From CABQCM01 sp965145485 (GTDB lineage Bacteria; Bacillota; Clostridia; Oscillospirales; Acutalibacteraceae), in contig CBCTCU010000021.1 in assembly GCA_965145485.1 (NCBI GenBank), positions 1 through 47,024 of the forward strand: a stretch of 47,024 nt of DNA. Reading direction: 5' to 3'. Below are positions 19,654 to 26,646 of the stretch, one piece after another. The notes under the pieces were generated by a model. The model was not told where the DNA came from. It made no database searches and saw nothing but the letters and a program-made list of their open reading frames with translations. Made by a program: the position numbers and the translations under genes. Position 1 is the first letter of the stretch; each line of letters opens with the position of its first letter.

Positions 19654-20712
19654 CTACGATATTGTGATGACCTGCATGTTGGCGTCTACCCGTGCCCTGG
19701 CGCCGTATGGGAGGGCGGCTCGCGGCGTTGCATGCCCAAAATTCACATTATACAAAATCGATAGCGGCCGGCCGCCGATCACATCCAGAAAGACCTTTTT
19801 GTATTCCTCGTAATACTGCTCGTCCTGCGGTTTGCCCACCAAAATTCCACGGATGACATCAAACGCCCCTGTACGATCGATGGCCGCCAGCTCTTTTCGG
19901 AGCAAATCGGGCGCAGGCTTTTCCTCGCAGGTTTCGAGGAACATAATCTTCCCCCGCCATTCCTCCCGGCTTGGAAACAGCCGGTATCTCTCGCAAATCT
20001 CGCGCTCGCCGGCATAGCGGGCCGACGTCAGCATATCGTAAATGCTTTCCAGGCAGCCGCCCAGGAGCTCTCCCTCAAATCGATCGCATCCTTTCAGCAG
20101 CTCGTATCCCCGGGTTTCCTTATGGGCGACGCGATCGGTACCGATTGCTTTTGTGGAAAAGTCGGTTCTTTCCTCATACCAGACGTCGCTGGGCCGTATT
20201 TCCCACGTTTCGTAGTCGCGAAAATACCCCTCAAACGCCGCTTTGGTATAGGGAAGCATGTCGTTGGCAATTTCGCCCAAATCACAGAGGAAGCAGGGGC
20301 CGTAAAAGGTCTGCATGCCGATGCGGTGAAACATAAAATGATTGACCGTCGTGTCGGAAAACCCCGTAAACAGCTTTGGCGAACGACGCACCGTCTGTAT
20401 AAACTCCCCGTCCTCCATCAAATAGGGCAGCAGACGGTATGTATCGTCGCCGCCAATCGCGCAGATCACGCCCTGTATGGACTCGTCGAGGAACGCCCTT
20501 TTTAAGTCCTCCGCCCTTTTATCAGGATGGCAACTCAGGTAATCGATCCCCTTGAGGGCGTTCGGCATAAATACCGGCTCCAGCCCAAAGCCCCTTAACC
20601 GCCTTACCCCGATTTCAATGTTGTGGCTGCAGGACGCATCCCCCAGCATCCCGCTGGACAGGCTCACAATGGCTACCTTATCCCCCGGCCGCAGAATGTT
20701 TGGCTTTATCAT
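19654..20712 (-). CDS. S66-family LD-carboxypeptidase / MccF-like serine peptidase
   Basis: Serine peptidase of the LdcA/MccF family, 352 residues. The nucleophile elbow GFSDTT places Ser at about residue 119. GGDD (residues 87-90) precedes it, and the C-terminal NFGHATPRAALPYGA carries the triad His; a Glu in FLETCEEKPAP is the likely third member. Members recycle tetrapeptide from peptidoglycan or cleave peptide-nucleotide antibiotics; which applies is unclear. ATG at 20712 follows GGGGGAG; an upstream in-frame start at 20775 is less likely. The mobile element begins about 150 bases upstream. Confidence 0.9.
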   Translation of the reverse strand: MIKPNILRPGDKVAIVSLSSGMLGDASCSHNIEIGVRRLRGFGLEPVFMPNALKGIDYLSCHPDKRAEDLKRAFLDESIQGVICAIGGDDTYRLLPYLMEDGEFIQTVRRSPKLFTGFSDTTVNHFMFHRIGMQTFYGPCFLCDLGEIANDMLPYTKAAFEGYFRDYETWEIRPSDVWYEERTDFSTKAIGTDRVAHKETRGYELLKGCDRFEGELLGGCLESIYDMLTSARYAGEREICERYRLFPSREEWRGKIMFLETCEEKPAPDLLRKELAAIDRTGAFDVIRGILVGKPQDEQYYEEYKKVFLDVIGGRPLSILYNVNFGHATPRAALPYGARARVDANMQVITIS

Positions 20713-20832
20713 CTCAATCGTCTCCCCCTTGTTACGGTATACCGCGTTCTTTCGGATTCGTCGCAAGAATATCACCGCTTAGACAGCAAGCAGTCCACCT
20801 CGTCCGTCGTCTCATTGGGTAGGGAATTTTCT

Positions 20833-22554
20833 TCACCGTCGACCCATTTTCCTACTCAACAGCACAACTGTCTCGACGGATACCTCCTTGTCACTAAATT
20901 GTGCGAGTATTTCCTGTTCAATCGGAAACTTATAAGTAATCTCTTTCACAAAGCGTTTTTCAACCTTTTGTTCGGCCTTATTGAACAACTGTACATCAGC
21001 AATCAGATATTTGATCAGGTCTCTGCGCTCCGTTGCATTCATTTTATCATAGATAACATCGAAAGACGAGAGAATCTCTAAAATGGACTGCATGGAAATT
21101 TTCTCGCTTTCAAGCGTTTCCTTTTTCATGATACAATCCTGAATTGAATCTTCTGTCTTGTAGATTTCTTCATACAGATCATCAAGGCGCCGCGCCATAT
21201 CTGCCCTACGGCGGTCTGCGTATTTATCATCGGCTGCAATTCTGTCAATATCAGATTCAAGGCAAGCCCTGTTATGCTGCAAGTTGGATAGCTGCCGTTT
21301 ATACGCCTTTAAGTCGTTTTCTATTTCGGTCAAATCAACCGCAGTCAGGATTTTTTGACGCAGATCCTCGATGAAACGTGGATTTCTAACGATTTTCCGG
21401 GTGTACTCCATGACTTCCGCTTCAACAAGTTCTGCTACAACGCCGTTTCGCTGGCAGATAGAGGTTCCTCTGTGCTTAGTAGCGTAAGAGCATACATAAG
21501 ATTCTGTCCGGCGTTCTGTACCATCTTGATTTTTCCATTTTGTCACACCGATATACATGGACGCGCCGCATTGAGGACATTTAATAATCCCCGACAGAAG
21601 ATGCGCATTGGCCTGACCAATGTTATGATTTCCTCTTGCACCCCGGATTGCCTTTAGGCTTTGAGCGCGTTCAAAATCTTCCATTGAGACAAACGCCTCA
21701 TGTGATACTTTATCACTTAAAATGTAAGAGTCTTGCTTAACAAGACGGTATTGATTATCCTCACCAGCGACCTTTTCTGTGCGCCGCTTGCCCCATGCAA
21801 CACGCCCAGTATAAATGGGATTTCCCAAAATCCGCTTGATATGATCCTGACTCCATTCTCCGTAGCTTGGACGGATGGCATTTTTCGCGGGAGGCCGAAA
21901 ATAACCGTTCCGGTTAAGATACCCGGAAATAGCCGTATAGCCCATATTGCGGTTCAGGAACATATCATAAATCAGTTTCACAACTTCGCGCTGTTCCTCA
22001 ACGGCAACCAATTTTCCTTTGCCTTCGCCCTCACTTTTGTCCAACCGATACCCATAAGGTGCAAAGCCGCCGTTCCATCCGCCTGATTTTGCTTTTTCTT
22101 CACGACCAAGCAGACTTTGCGCGATGATATTTTCGCCTTCCAGCTCCGCAACTGCGCCGAGAATGGTAATCATCATTTTCCCCATAGAGGTAGAGGAATC
22201 CAAGCCGTCTTCCACACACATTAAGTGTACACCGTACTTCATAATAAATTCAAGAGAATTCAGCACATCACGCGCATTTCGTCCAAACCGAGACAGCTTA
22301 AAGACAAGAACATAATCAATATGGATTGCGCTTGTACGAATATCGTCCAGCATACGCTGAAACTCGGTACGACCCTCGATGCTCTTTCCGCTTTTTCCTT
22401 CTTCGACATACACGTCGCGGACAGTCATGCCTTGGCGTTCGGCACATTCGATCAAGTATCTTTTTTGTCCGTCCAGACTGTACCCTTTTACCTGCCTTTC
22501 GCTACTGACGCGAATATAGATCACACAGGTTTTACCCTCTTCGGTTCGGTACAT
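20833..22554 (-). CDS. Large serine recombinase (element integrase)
   Basis: Site-specific integrase of 573 residues. The catalytic domain has YIRVSSERQ with Ser17 as the nucleophile, then FKLSRFGRNARD and the E-helix. A recombinase domain and a zinc ribbon (CPQCGASM ... CSYATKHRGTSIC) follow, then a coiled coil. ATG at 22554 follows AAAGGAG. The C-terminus reads VETVVLLSRKMGRR; the last nine codons lie outside the 14-base attachment core and are the displaced 3' end of the host rlmD gene. That location, and the same VETVV codons in rlmD, identify it as the enzyme that inserted this element. Confidence 0.95.
   Translation of the reverse strand: MYRTEEGKTCVIYIRVSSERQVKGYSLDGQKRYLIECAERQGMTVRDVYVEEGKSGKSIEGRTEFQRMLDDIRTSAIHIDYVLVFKLSRFGRNARDVLNSLEFIMKYGVHLMCVEDGLDSSTSMGKMMITILGAVAELEGENIIAQSLLGREEKAKSGGWNGGFAPYGYRLDKSEGEGKGKLVAVEEQREVVKLIYDMFLNRNMGYTAISGYLNRNGYFRPPAKNAIRPSYGEWSQDHIKRILGNPIYTGRVAWGKRRTEKVAGEDNQYRLVKQDSYILSDKVSHEAFVSMEDFERAQSLKAIRGARGNHNIGQANAHLLSGIIKCPQCGASMYIGVTKWKNQDGTERRTESYVCSYATKHRGTSICQRNGVVAELVEAEVMEYTRKIVRNPRFIEDLRQKILTAVDLTEIENDLKAYKRQLSNLQHNRACLESDIDRIAADDKYADRRRADMARRLDDLYEEIYKTEDSIQDCIMKKETLESEKISMQSILEILSSFDVIYDKMNATERRDLIKYLIADVQLFNKAEQKVEKRFVKEITYKFPIEQEILAQFSDKEVSVETVVLLSRKMGRR
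20864..20877. repeat. attL core in the integrase 3' end
   Basis: ACAACTGTCTCGAC, encoding VETVV on the minus strand. Host rlmD remnant (LLSRKMGRR and stop) lies to its left, element DNA to its right. Confidence 0.85.
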
Positions 22555-22616
22555 GGCTACTCCTTTCCGGTAAAGAACTGGGCGGTACAATGACCGCCCA
22601 ACTTTTCCAATATTGA

Positions 22617-22799
22617 TTATACGATTTTTTTCGTTTCAGCCTCGCTGGCATATTTCACAAGAACTTGTGCCAGCACATTGATGAAGTTTTGATAGCACAC
22701 TCTCTGTTCCTCTGTCATATCCTGCTTGGCTCCAGCAGGAAAATTGAGCGTTGTACCATTTGAGGAAACATAGGTATTGAATTTTTTATTATCAGCCAT
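22617..22799 (-). CDS. Small hypothetical protein of the integrase module
   Basis: 60-residue soluble protein, not recognised. It has a polar N-terminus (MADNKKFNTYVSSNG) and a helical C-terminal half (CYQNFINVLAQVLVKYASEAETKK). GGAG precedes the ATG. A consensus minus-strand promoter lies 58 bases upstream and the integrase follows 62 bases downstream, so the two are probably co-expressed. Its position suggests an accessory or directionality role, which is inference only. Confidence 0.7.
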   Translation of the reverse strand: MADNKKFNTYVSSNGTTLNFPAGAKQDMTEEQRVCYQNFINVLAQVLVKYASEAETKKIV

Positions 22800-22838
22800 A
22801 TTTTCACTCCGTATGATTTGTAGTTTTCGATGCGGAGT

Positions 22839-22856
22839 GGTAACTTTACAGTTACC
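22839..22856. promoter_or_regulatory. Palindromic operator candidate
   Basis: GGTAACT-TTAC-AGTTACC, a perfect 7-base inverted repeat, directly downstream of the -10 box of the minus-strand promoter. A repressor bound here would block the integrase transcript. Confidence 0.6.
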
Positions 22857-22885
22857 ATTATATCCTACACTACCGGCAATGTCAA
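22857..22885 (-). promoter_or_regulatory. Promoter for the small ORF and integrase
   Basis: Minus strand: TTGACA (22885-22880), 17-base spacer, TATAAT (22862-22857). Perfect consensus for the housekeeping sigma factor. Confidence 0.88.
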
Positions 22886-22891
22886 TGCAAA

Positions 22892-22930
22892 CTGTAATAT
22901 TATAATTGAGTTTGTAATCCTATAATTGAC
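22892..22930. repeat. Tandem 20-bp direct repeat in the divergent control region
   Basis: Two imperfect copies with a 20-base period, each containing TGTAAT followed by TATAATTGA (22901-22909 and 22921-22929). They lie between the two divergent promoters and overlap the plus-strand -35 box. Likely binding sites for the adjacent HTH protein. Confidence 0.55.
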
Positions 22931-22955
22931 AGTACGGCAAATGCGGCGGTATAAT
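22926..22955 (+). promoter_or_regulatory. Promoter of the HTH regulator
   Basis: TTGACA (22926-22931), 18-base spacer, TATAAT (22950-22955). It lies inside the longest possible reading frame of the HTH gene, which shows that the true start codon is further downstream. Confidence 0.85.
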
Positions 22956-22985
22956 ATGAGTAACAAAACCTCGGAGGTGATTATT

Positions 22986-23201
22986 TTGGGTCTGGCTCAA
23001 TCTATTCGCATTGCCATGTTGAAGCAGGGCGTTACAGTTTCACAGCTTGCAAGGACTCTCGGCTGTACCACTCAAAACATCAGCGCCAAACTTCGGCGCG
23101 ATAATTTTAGAGAGAGCGAATTGCAGGAGATAGCCTCCGCGATTGGTTGTAGATTTGAAGGGCATTTTATTTCAGTGGAAACAGGGGAAACAGTCGAATA
23201 G
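22986..23201 (+). CDS. XRE-like helix-turn-helix regulator
   Basis: 71-residue DNA-binding protein. VSQLARTLGCTTQNISAKLRR forms the helix-turn-helix, followed by ELQEIASAIGC. The start is TTG at 22986, six bases after a full GGAGGTGA; upstream ATG codons lie at or before the -10 box. It is transcribed divergently from the integrase and probably controls the shared region with its palindrome and tandem repeats. No peptidase or inducer-binding domain is present. Confidence 0.85.
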   Translation: MGLAQSIRIAMLKQGVTVSQLARTLGCTTQNISAKLRRDNFRESELQEIASAIGCRFEGHFISVETGETVE

Positions 23202-23220
23202 CTTGCTCTGTTCCTAAGGG

Positions 23221-23245
23221 TGGGTAAGTTGCAGCGGCTTACCCA
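23221..23245. terminator. Stem-loop between convergent genes
   Basis: TGGGTAAG pairs with CTTACCCA around a nine-base loop. It lies between the end of the HTH gene and the stop codon of the DnaC-like gene, so it may act on both transcripts. Confidence 0.55.
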
Positions 23246-24090
23246 TTTAGAATTTCTGCTGCCCGCCTAACATTCTCTGCCGCGTTTCCTCTGCGGAAAT
23301 TCTCACCGTTAAACCGGATGGGGACGCAGACTTCCAAAACCCTGTCATAGATACGGCGCTCGTCCAAATCAGTAGCTTTCTGCATCACGGAGAGCGGGAT
23401 GTTGGTGGTGACGATCATTGGCTTGCCAGTCAGCAGCCGCTTGTTGACCACATCAAACACGCGCTCCTTGCCGAAGCTGGTGTTCCGTTCCGCGCCCAAG
23501 TCATCCAAAATCAGCAGCTCCGGGCGCATCAGCGTTTTTGTATAGGCATCCCGGTCTGCGCCAAAATTACCCTGCATCCGGTTCACCACATCGGACAGCC
23601 CGACAAACAGGACGGAAACCATTTTCTCTATCAGGGCGTTGGCAATGCAGCCCGCCGCATAGGATTTTCCGGTGCCCACATTTCCGAACAGGAGCAGCCC
23701 GGTCCCTTCCCTGCGGAACTCATCCCAGTTTTCGGAATAGGACCTCGCCTTGGTAAGCTGCGGAGTCATGACATCGGCATTTTCAAACTGCCATCCGGCG
23801 GCGGGAATGTCCCGAAATGCTTCGGAGCGGAGCATGGCAATCCGGTTCAGCCGTTCCAATTCCCGGTGCTCTGCTTCACGCTGCGCCCGTTCCTCAGCCG
23901 CGCATTCGCAGGCAATCGGATGCTTGTCCAACCCGTTTTTGCGGTACTGTTCGGGGAAATAGGCTTCCGTGGGCGTGTGGCACTTGCCGCAGTATTTCAG
24001 CCCGTCATCCGGGTTGATGTAATCATCCGGTGCGGTGTTCAGGGTGTCTGCTGCCTCAACGATTGCAGCCATGATCGGATTTACATTCAC
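23239..24090 (-). CDS. DnaC/IstB-like AAA+ ATPase
   Basis: Probable helicase loader for the element's own replication, 283 residues. A zinc-binding pair of motifs (CGKC near 34-37 and CEC near 61-63) precedes the AAA+ core with Walker A GNVGTGKS (136-143) and Walker B LLILDD (192-197). The start is set at GTG 24090, which overlaps the repA stop as GTGA; an ATG two codons upstream is also possible. No transposase is adjacent, so an IstB role is unlikely. Transcribed with repA and mobC. Confidence 0.88.
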   Translation of the reverse strand: MNVNPIMAAIVEAADTLNTAPDDYINPDDGLKYCGKCHTPTEAYFPEQYRKNGLDKHPIACECAAEERAQREAEHRELERLNRIAMLRSEAFRDIPAAGWQFENADVMTPQLTKARSYSENWDEFRREGTGLLLFGNVGTGKSYAAGCIANALIEKMVSVLFVGLSDVVNRMQGNFGADRDAYTKTLMRPELLILDDLGAERNTSFGKERVFDVVNKRLLTGKPMIVTTNIPLSVMQKATDLDERRIYDRVLEVCVPIRFNGENFRRGNAAENVRRAAEILNG

Positions 24091-24761
24091 AAGCATTCTC
24101 CTTCCTCATAGGTCTCTGTGTAGTCGTAATTCTTACCGGCCTTCGACTTGCTGTTCTCATCCAGCCACTTGCGAATTGTGGCGTAATGATTGGCATAGTG
24201 TTTTCCGCTGGAAGCCATATAAGCCGACAGACGGTTGATGTAGTCCTCATATTGGCTGGGGTATGTCGATTGCAGATCAGCCAGCTCACTGTCCAAAAGA
24301 AAAACATTCTGATACTGCCCAAAACAGCGGCGGGCGTTCTCTCTCCTGTTATTCTGACTGGAATCTGTTTTCTTCTTTTCTTTCTTACTTGGGGGCAAAT
24401 TTCGCCCCATGCAAGAGGAAGATTTCGTCCCATCCATCGTGCAAAAATTGCCCTCTGGCCGGGAAGAAAGCTGCACCTCATCGGGCAGTTGCAAGAAAAT
24501 GTGGTTTGCCCGGTTCCAGCCCTGCCGGACGCGGGTAATGAGGCACGCATTTTCCAGCTCGGTCAATGCAGCCTTGACCGTCCGCTCGCTCCGGTTCAGG
24601 TCGTTTGCCATCTGCCGGATGGTGAAAATCACATAAACATCCCCATCCTCCGACACCCAGCCGGATTTCTGGGAGAGCTGTGTGCGTCCCAGTAACAGGG
24701 CATAGAGCAGTTTGGCATTGATTGAGTATTCTCCCCGAAGGATAAACCGAGGCAACGGCAC
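24087..24761 (-). CDS. Replication initiator protein A (RepA_N-like), start uncertain
   Basis: Element replication initiator. The conserved N-terminal winged helix is PRFILRGEYSINAKLLYALLLGR followed by a DVYVIFTIRQMANDLNRSERTVKAAL helix-turn-helix; the C-terminal half is low-complexity and Lys-rich. The open frame continues upstream through YYKTDTPLPPF, which also looks like the family N-terminus, but ends at a stop without ATG, GTG or TTG. The only well-placed ATG (24804, after AAAGGAAG) is one base out of frame. The GTG used here (24761) has no ribosome binding site, so a frameshift or an unusual start is likely. Confidence 0.78.
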   Translation of the reverse strand: MPLPRFILRGEYSINAKLLYALLLGRTQLSQKSGWVSEDGDVYVIFTIRQMANDLNRSERTVKAALTELENACLITRVRQGWNRANHIFLQLPDEVQLSSRPEGNFCTMDGTKSSSCMGRNLPPSKKEKKKTDSSQNNRRENARRCFGQYQNVFLLDSELADLQSTYPSQYEDYINRLSAYMASSGKHYANHYATIRKWLDENSKSKAGKNYDYTETYEEGECL

Positions 24762-24830
24762 GAAAGGCGGCAGTGGGGTATCGGTTTTGTAGTAGATGGT
24801 ACATCACTTCCTTTCTCCGGCACAGGGCAA

Positions 24831-25007
24831 TTAGGGCGGACGGCGGGATCGTTTGGAGTGGTAATGTGGGCAGACGATCACCACAGTGCGGAAGCTCTGC
24901 TTGCAGTTGTGAACGCACCTACGGCAAAGTGCATTATAGGCGATGCGCCCCCGGTCATTCCGAAAGAACGACCATTCCTCTTTTCTCTTTTTACTCATAC
25001 GCGGCAT
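24831..25007 (-). CDS. Small Cys-rich (zinc-finger-like) element protein
   Basis: 58-residue basic protein found between mobC and repA. Cysteines at 28, 31, 35 and 46 (CRRCVHNC ... CPHY) could bind zinc. The ATG at 25007 follows AGGAGG by five bases, and 15 bases separate it from mobC. Similar short proteins accompany mob/rep modules of clostridial elements to my recollection; function unknown. It reads open without overlap and its spacing fits the operon. Confidence 0.75.
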   Translation of the reverse strand: MPRMSKKRKEEWSFFRNDRGRIAYNALCRRCVHNCKQSFRTVVIVCPHYHSKRSRRPP

Positions 25008-25022
25008 AGCGGCCTCCTGTCA

Positions 25023-25352
25023 TTACAATTCCTTTCGCTGGTTTTCTTTGAGCAGCGACCAAATTTCGGTTTTCCGTTCTTTCAGCTCTGCAACATCCTC
25101 AGCGTAGAGATTCCCGGTGCTGTTGATGCGGCGGCAAATCTGGTTGATATTGCTAGCAGCCCGGCTGACGGCTGCGGCCAGCTTTTTCTGCTGGGTGTAA
25201 TCCACTTTGATGATGTAGCCGTCGATTGCCATTTTTCTGAGATATGCGCCCATGTTCTTAGTACCGAGCTGCGCCATCTTGCTTTGGATAAGCTGACGCT
25301 CCTGCTCGGTGACGCAGAACTCGATGCGGATCGGCCTTGTGCGTTCAGCCAT
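25023..25352 (-). CDS. mobC: MobC-like relaxosome accessory protein
   Basis: 109-residue protein of the plasmid mobilization MobC family: a ribbon-helix-helix-like N-terminus (RPIRIEFCVTEQERQLIQSKM) and the conserved NINQICRRINSTGNLY region. MobC melts DNA at oriT for a relaxase. No relaxase gene follows; the next genes are the Cys-rich protein and repA. The ATG is preceded by AAGGAGG, which is part of the last unit of the upstream repeat array. Confidence 0.88.
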   Translation of the reverse strand: MAERTRPIRIEFCVTEQERQLIQSKMAQLGTKNMGAYLRKMAIDGYIIKVDYTQQKKLAAAVSRAASNINQICRRINSTGNLYAEDVAELKERKTEIWSLLKENQRKEL

Positions 25353-25711
25353 TGGATATTCGCCTCCTTCAAACTACAACGGACAAATTTTTACGGATTG
25401 GGGGGACACCCGAAAAAATATTCCCTCTCATATTCCAACGGACAGTTTCGAGCAAAAACTTGGTACCTGCTCAGAAAAAATTTCCTTTCACTTTGCAACG
25501 GACATTCTTTTCGCCGATTAGCGGGTACGGCAGGAATAAAATTTTCACGCCATAAAGCAGTCCCTCTCAATTTACAACGGACACTTTTTAGGCTAAACGC
25601 AGGTATGGCAGCAAAATATTTTTGAACCGAATACCCCTCCTACTTTACAACGGACAATATTTTGTGGATTGGGGGGATCTCTCAAAAATTCTTTTCACTT
25701 TACAACGGACA
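25353..25711 (-). repeat. Six-copy direct repeat array upstream of mobC
   Basis: On the minus strand TGTCCGTTG recurs at 25711, 25656, 25583, 25504, 25444 and 25385 (5' ends), 55 to 79 bases apart. Each copy is followed by a similar purine-rich stretch, roughly TAAAGTGARAGG. Two of the intervals also share a GATTGGGGGGA element. The copy nearest mobC runs into its ribosome binding site. Possible iterons for RepA or protein sites at oriT. Confidence 0.8.
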
Positions 25712-25752
25712 TTTTCTCCGAGAAAAACAGGGGTCCGATTGAAAAAAGTGAA

Positions 25753-25790
25753 AATAAAAATGCTCCCGGCTTTGGGAAAAGCGGAAGCAT
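25753..25790 (-). terminator. Orphan intrinsic terminator upstream of the repeat array
   Basis: On the minus strand ATGCTTCCGCTTT pairs with AAAGCCGGGAGCAT (one bulge, one mismatch) around a short loop and is followed by TTTTTATTTT. No convincing minus-strand gene lies upstream of it, so it may be a leader attenuator for the mobC operon or the leftover end of a lost gene. Confidence 0.7.
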
Positions 25791-25936
25791 CATATTCTGT
25801 GGATATGCGATTTTAGAGAACAGCAAGCACAGCCGCTGTCCGTACACAGCGGCGAAATGAGCGTCCTGGCTTGTCAGCCAGTCTGCCCATTGGTTCTTGT
25901 TGGGAGCACCCAAACCCGTTGATTTTATGCAAGACT

Positions 25937-26010
25937 GTTGACCACAATCATAATATTAAATCCAGTTTTATGCGTATAGTTTCGCCATCATTGTTGACTA
26001 TCATCGTAAT
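25937..26010 (+). repeat. Paired GTTGAC direct repeats at the abiE promoter
   Basis: 18-base imperfect repeats at 25937-25954 and 25993-26010 (14 of 18 identical), the second overlapping the -35 box. AbiEi antitoxins repress their own promoters, so these are candidate operators. Confidence 0.5.
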
Positions 26011-26022
26011 TTTGGATATACT
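25994..26022 (+). promoter_or_regulatory. Promoter of the defence operon
   Basis: TTGACT (25994-25999), 17-base spacer, TATACT (26017-26022), 31 bases before the abiEi start codon. Confidence 0.8.
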
Positions 26023-26052
26023 ATTATCAGGTTGTTATTGCGAGGTGAGCGG

Positions 26053-26646
26053 ATGGACTATATGGCGGAACTCGCCGCGATTGCAAAAGAAAATGGCGGC
26101 ATTATCGAAACGAAAACAGCGGCGCAGCACGGCATTTCCAAAGCGATGCTCTACAAGCTGTGCAAGGCGGACAAGATTCACCGCATTGTTAAGGGGCAAT
26201 ATGTTCTCCCAGAGGATATGCAGGACGAACTGCTGTCCATCAGCCGCCGATCGAAGAACATTATTTTTTCCCATGAGACGGCGCTGTTTCTCCACGGCAT
26301 TTCCGACCGGACGCCTTTTGAGCACACCGTCACCGCGCCGTCTGGCTGTATGCCATCTGCGGCTATCAAGGCGGAGTGCAAGGTGTACTACATCAAGCCG
26401 GAGCTGTTCGCGCTGGGCAAAACAATGCTGGAAACTCCCGCTGGGAATTCCGTCCCCTGCTACGATTTGGAGCGCACTATCTGCGATGTGATCCGCAGTC
26501 GCAATAAGATTGGGACGGAAACTTTTTTATCGGCGCTGAAACAATACGCTGTCAGCCCCAAAAAGGACTTGAACCGGCTGGATGAATATGCCCGGCAGAT
26601 GCGGGTGTCAGGCGTTCTGCGTCAATATTTGGAGGTGCTACTGTGA
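26053..26646 (+). CDS. abiEi: AbiEi antitoxin of a type IV toxin-antitoxin system
   Basis: 197-residue antitoxin and autorepressor. An N-terminal winged helix (ETKTAAQHGISKAMLYKLCKADKIHRIVKGQYVLP) is followed by the AbiEi domain with FSHETALFLHGISDRTP and CYDLERTICDVIRSRNK. ATG at 26053 follows GAGGTG; an upstream in-frame start at 26032 is not supported. The stop overlaps the toxin start. With AbiEii it forms a phage abortive-infection module. Confidence 0.92.
   Translation: MDYMAELAAIAKENGGIIETKTAAQHGISKAMLYKLCKADKIHRIVKGQYVLPEDMQDELLSISRRSKNIIFSHETALFLHGISDRTPFEHTVTAPSGCMPSAAIKAECKVYYIKPELFALGKTMLETPAGNSVPCYDLERTICDVIRSRNKIGTETFLSALKQYAVSPKKDLNRLDEYARQMRVSGVLRQYLEVLL

Noticed and set aside
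23239..24090. IstB of an insertion sequence
   Set aside because: No IstA-type transposase or terminal inverted repeats are adjacent; the neighbours are RepA and MobC.
25377..25711. CRISPR array
   Set aside because: The shared unit is only 9 bases (about 20 with loose matches), spacing varies from 55 to 79 bases, and no cas gene is present.
25695..25913. 72-codon minus-strand frame upstream of the repeat array
   Set aside because: It runs through an intrinsic terminator, has no recognisable similarity and no good ribosome binding site.
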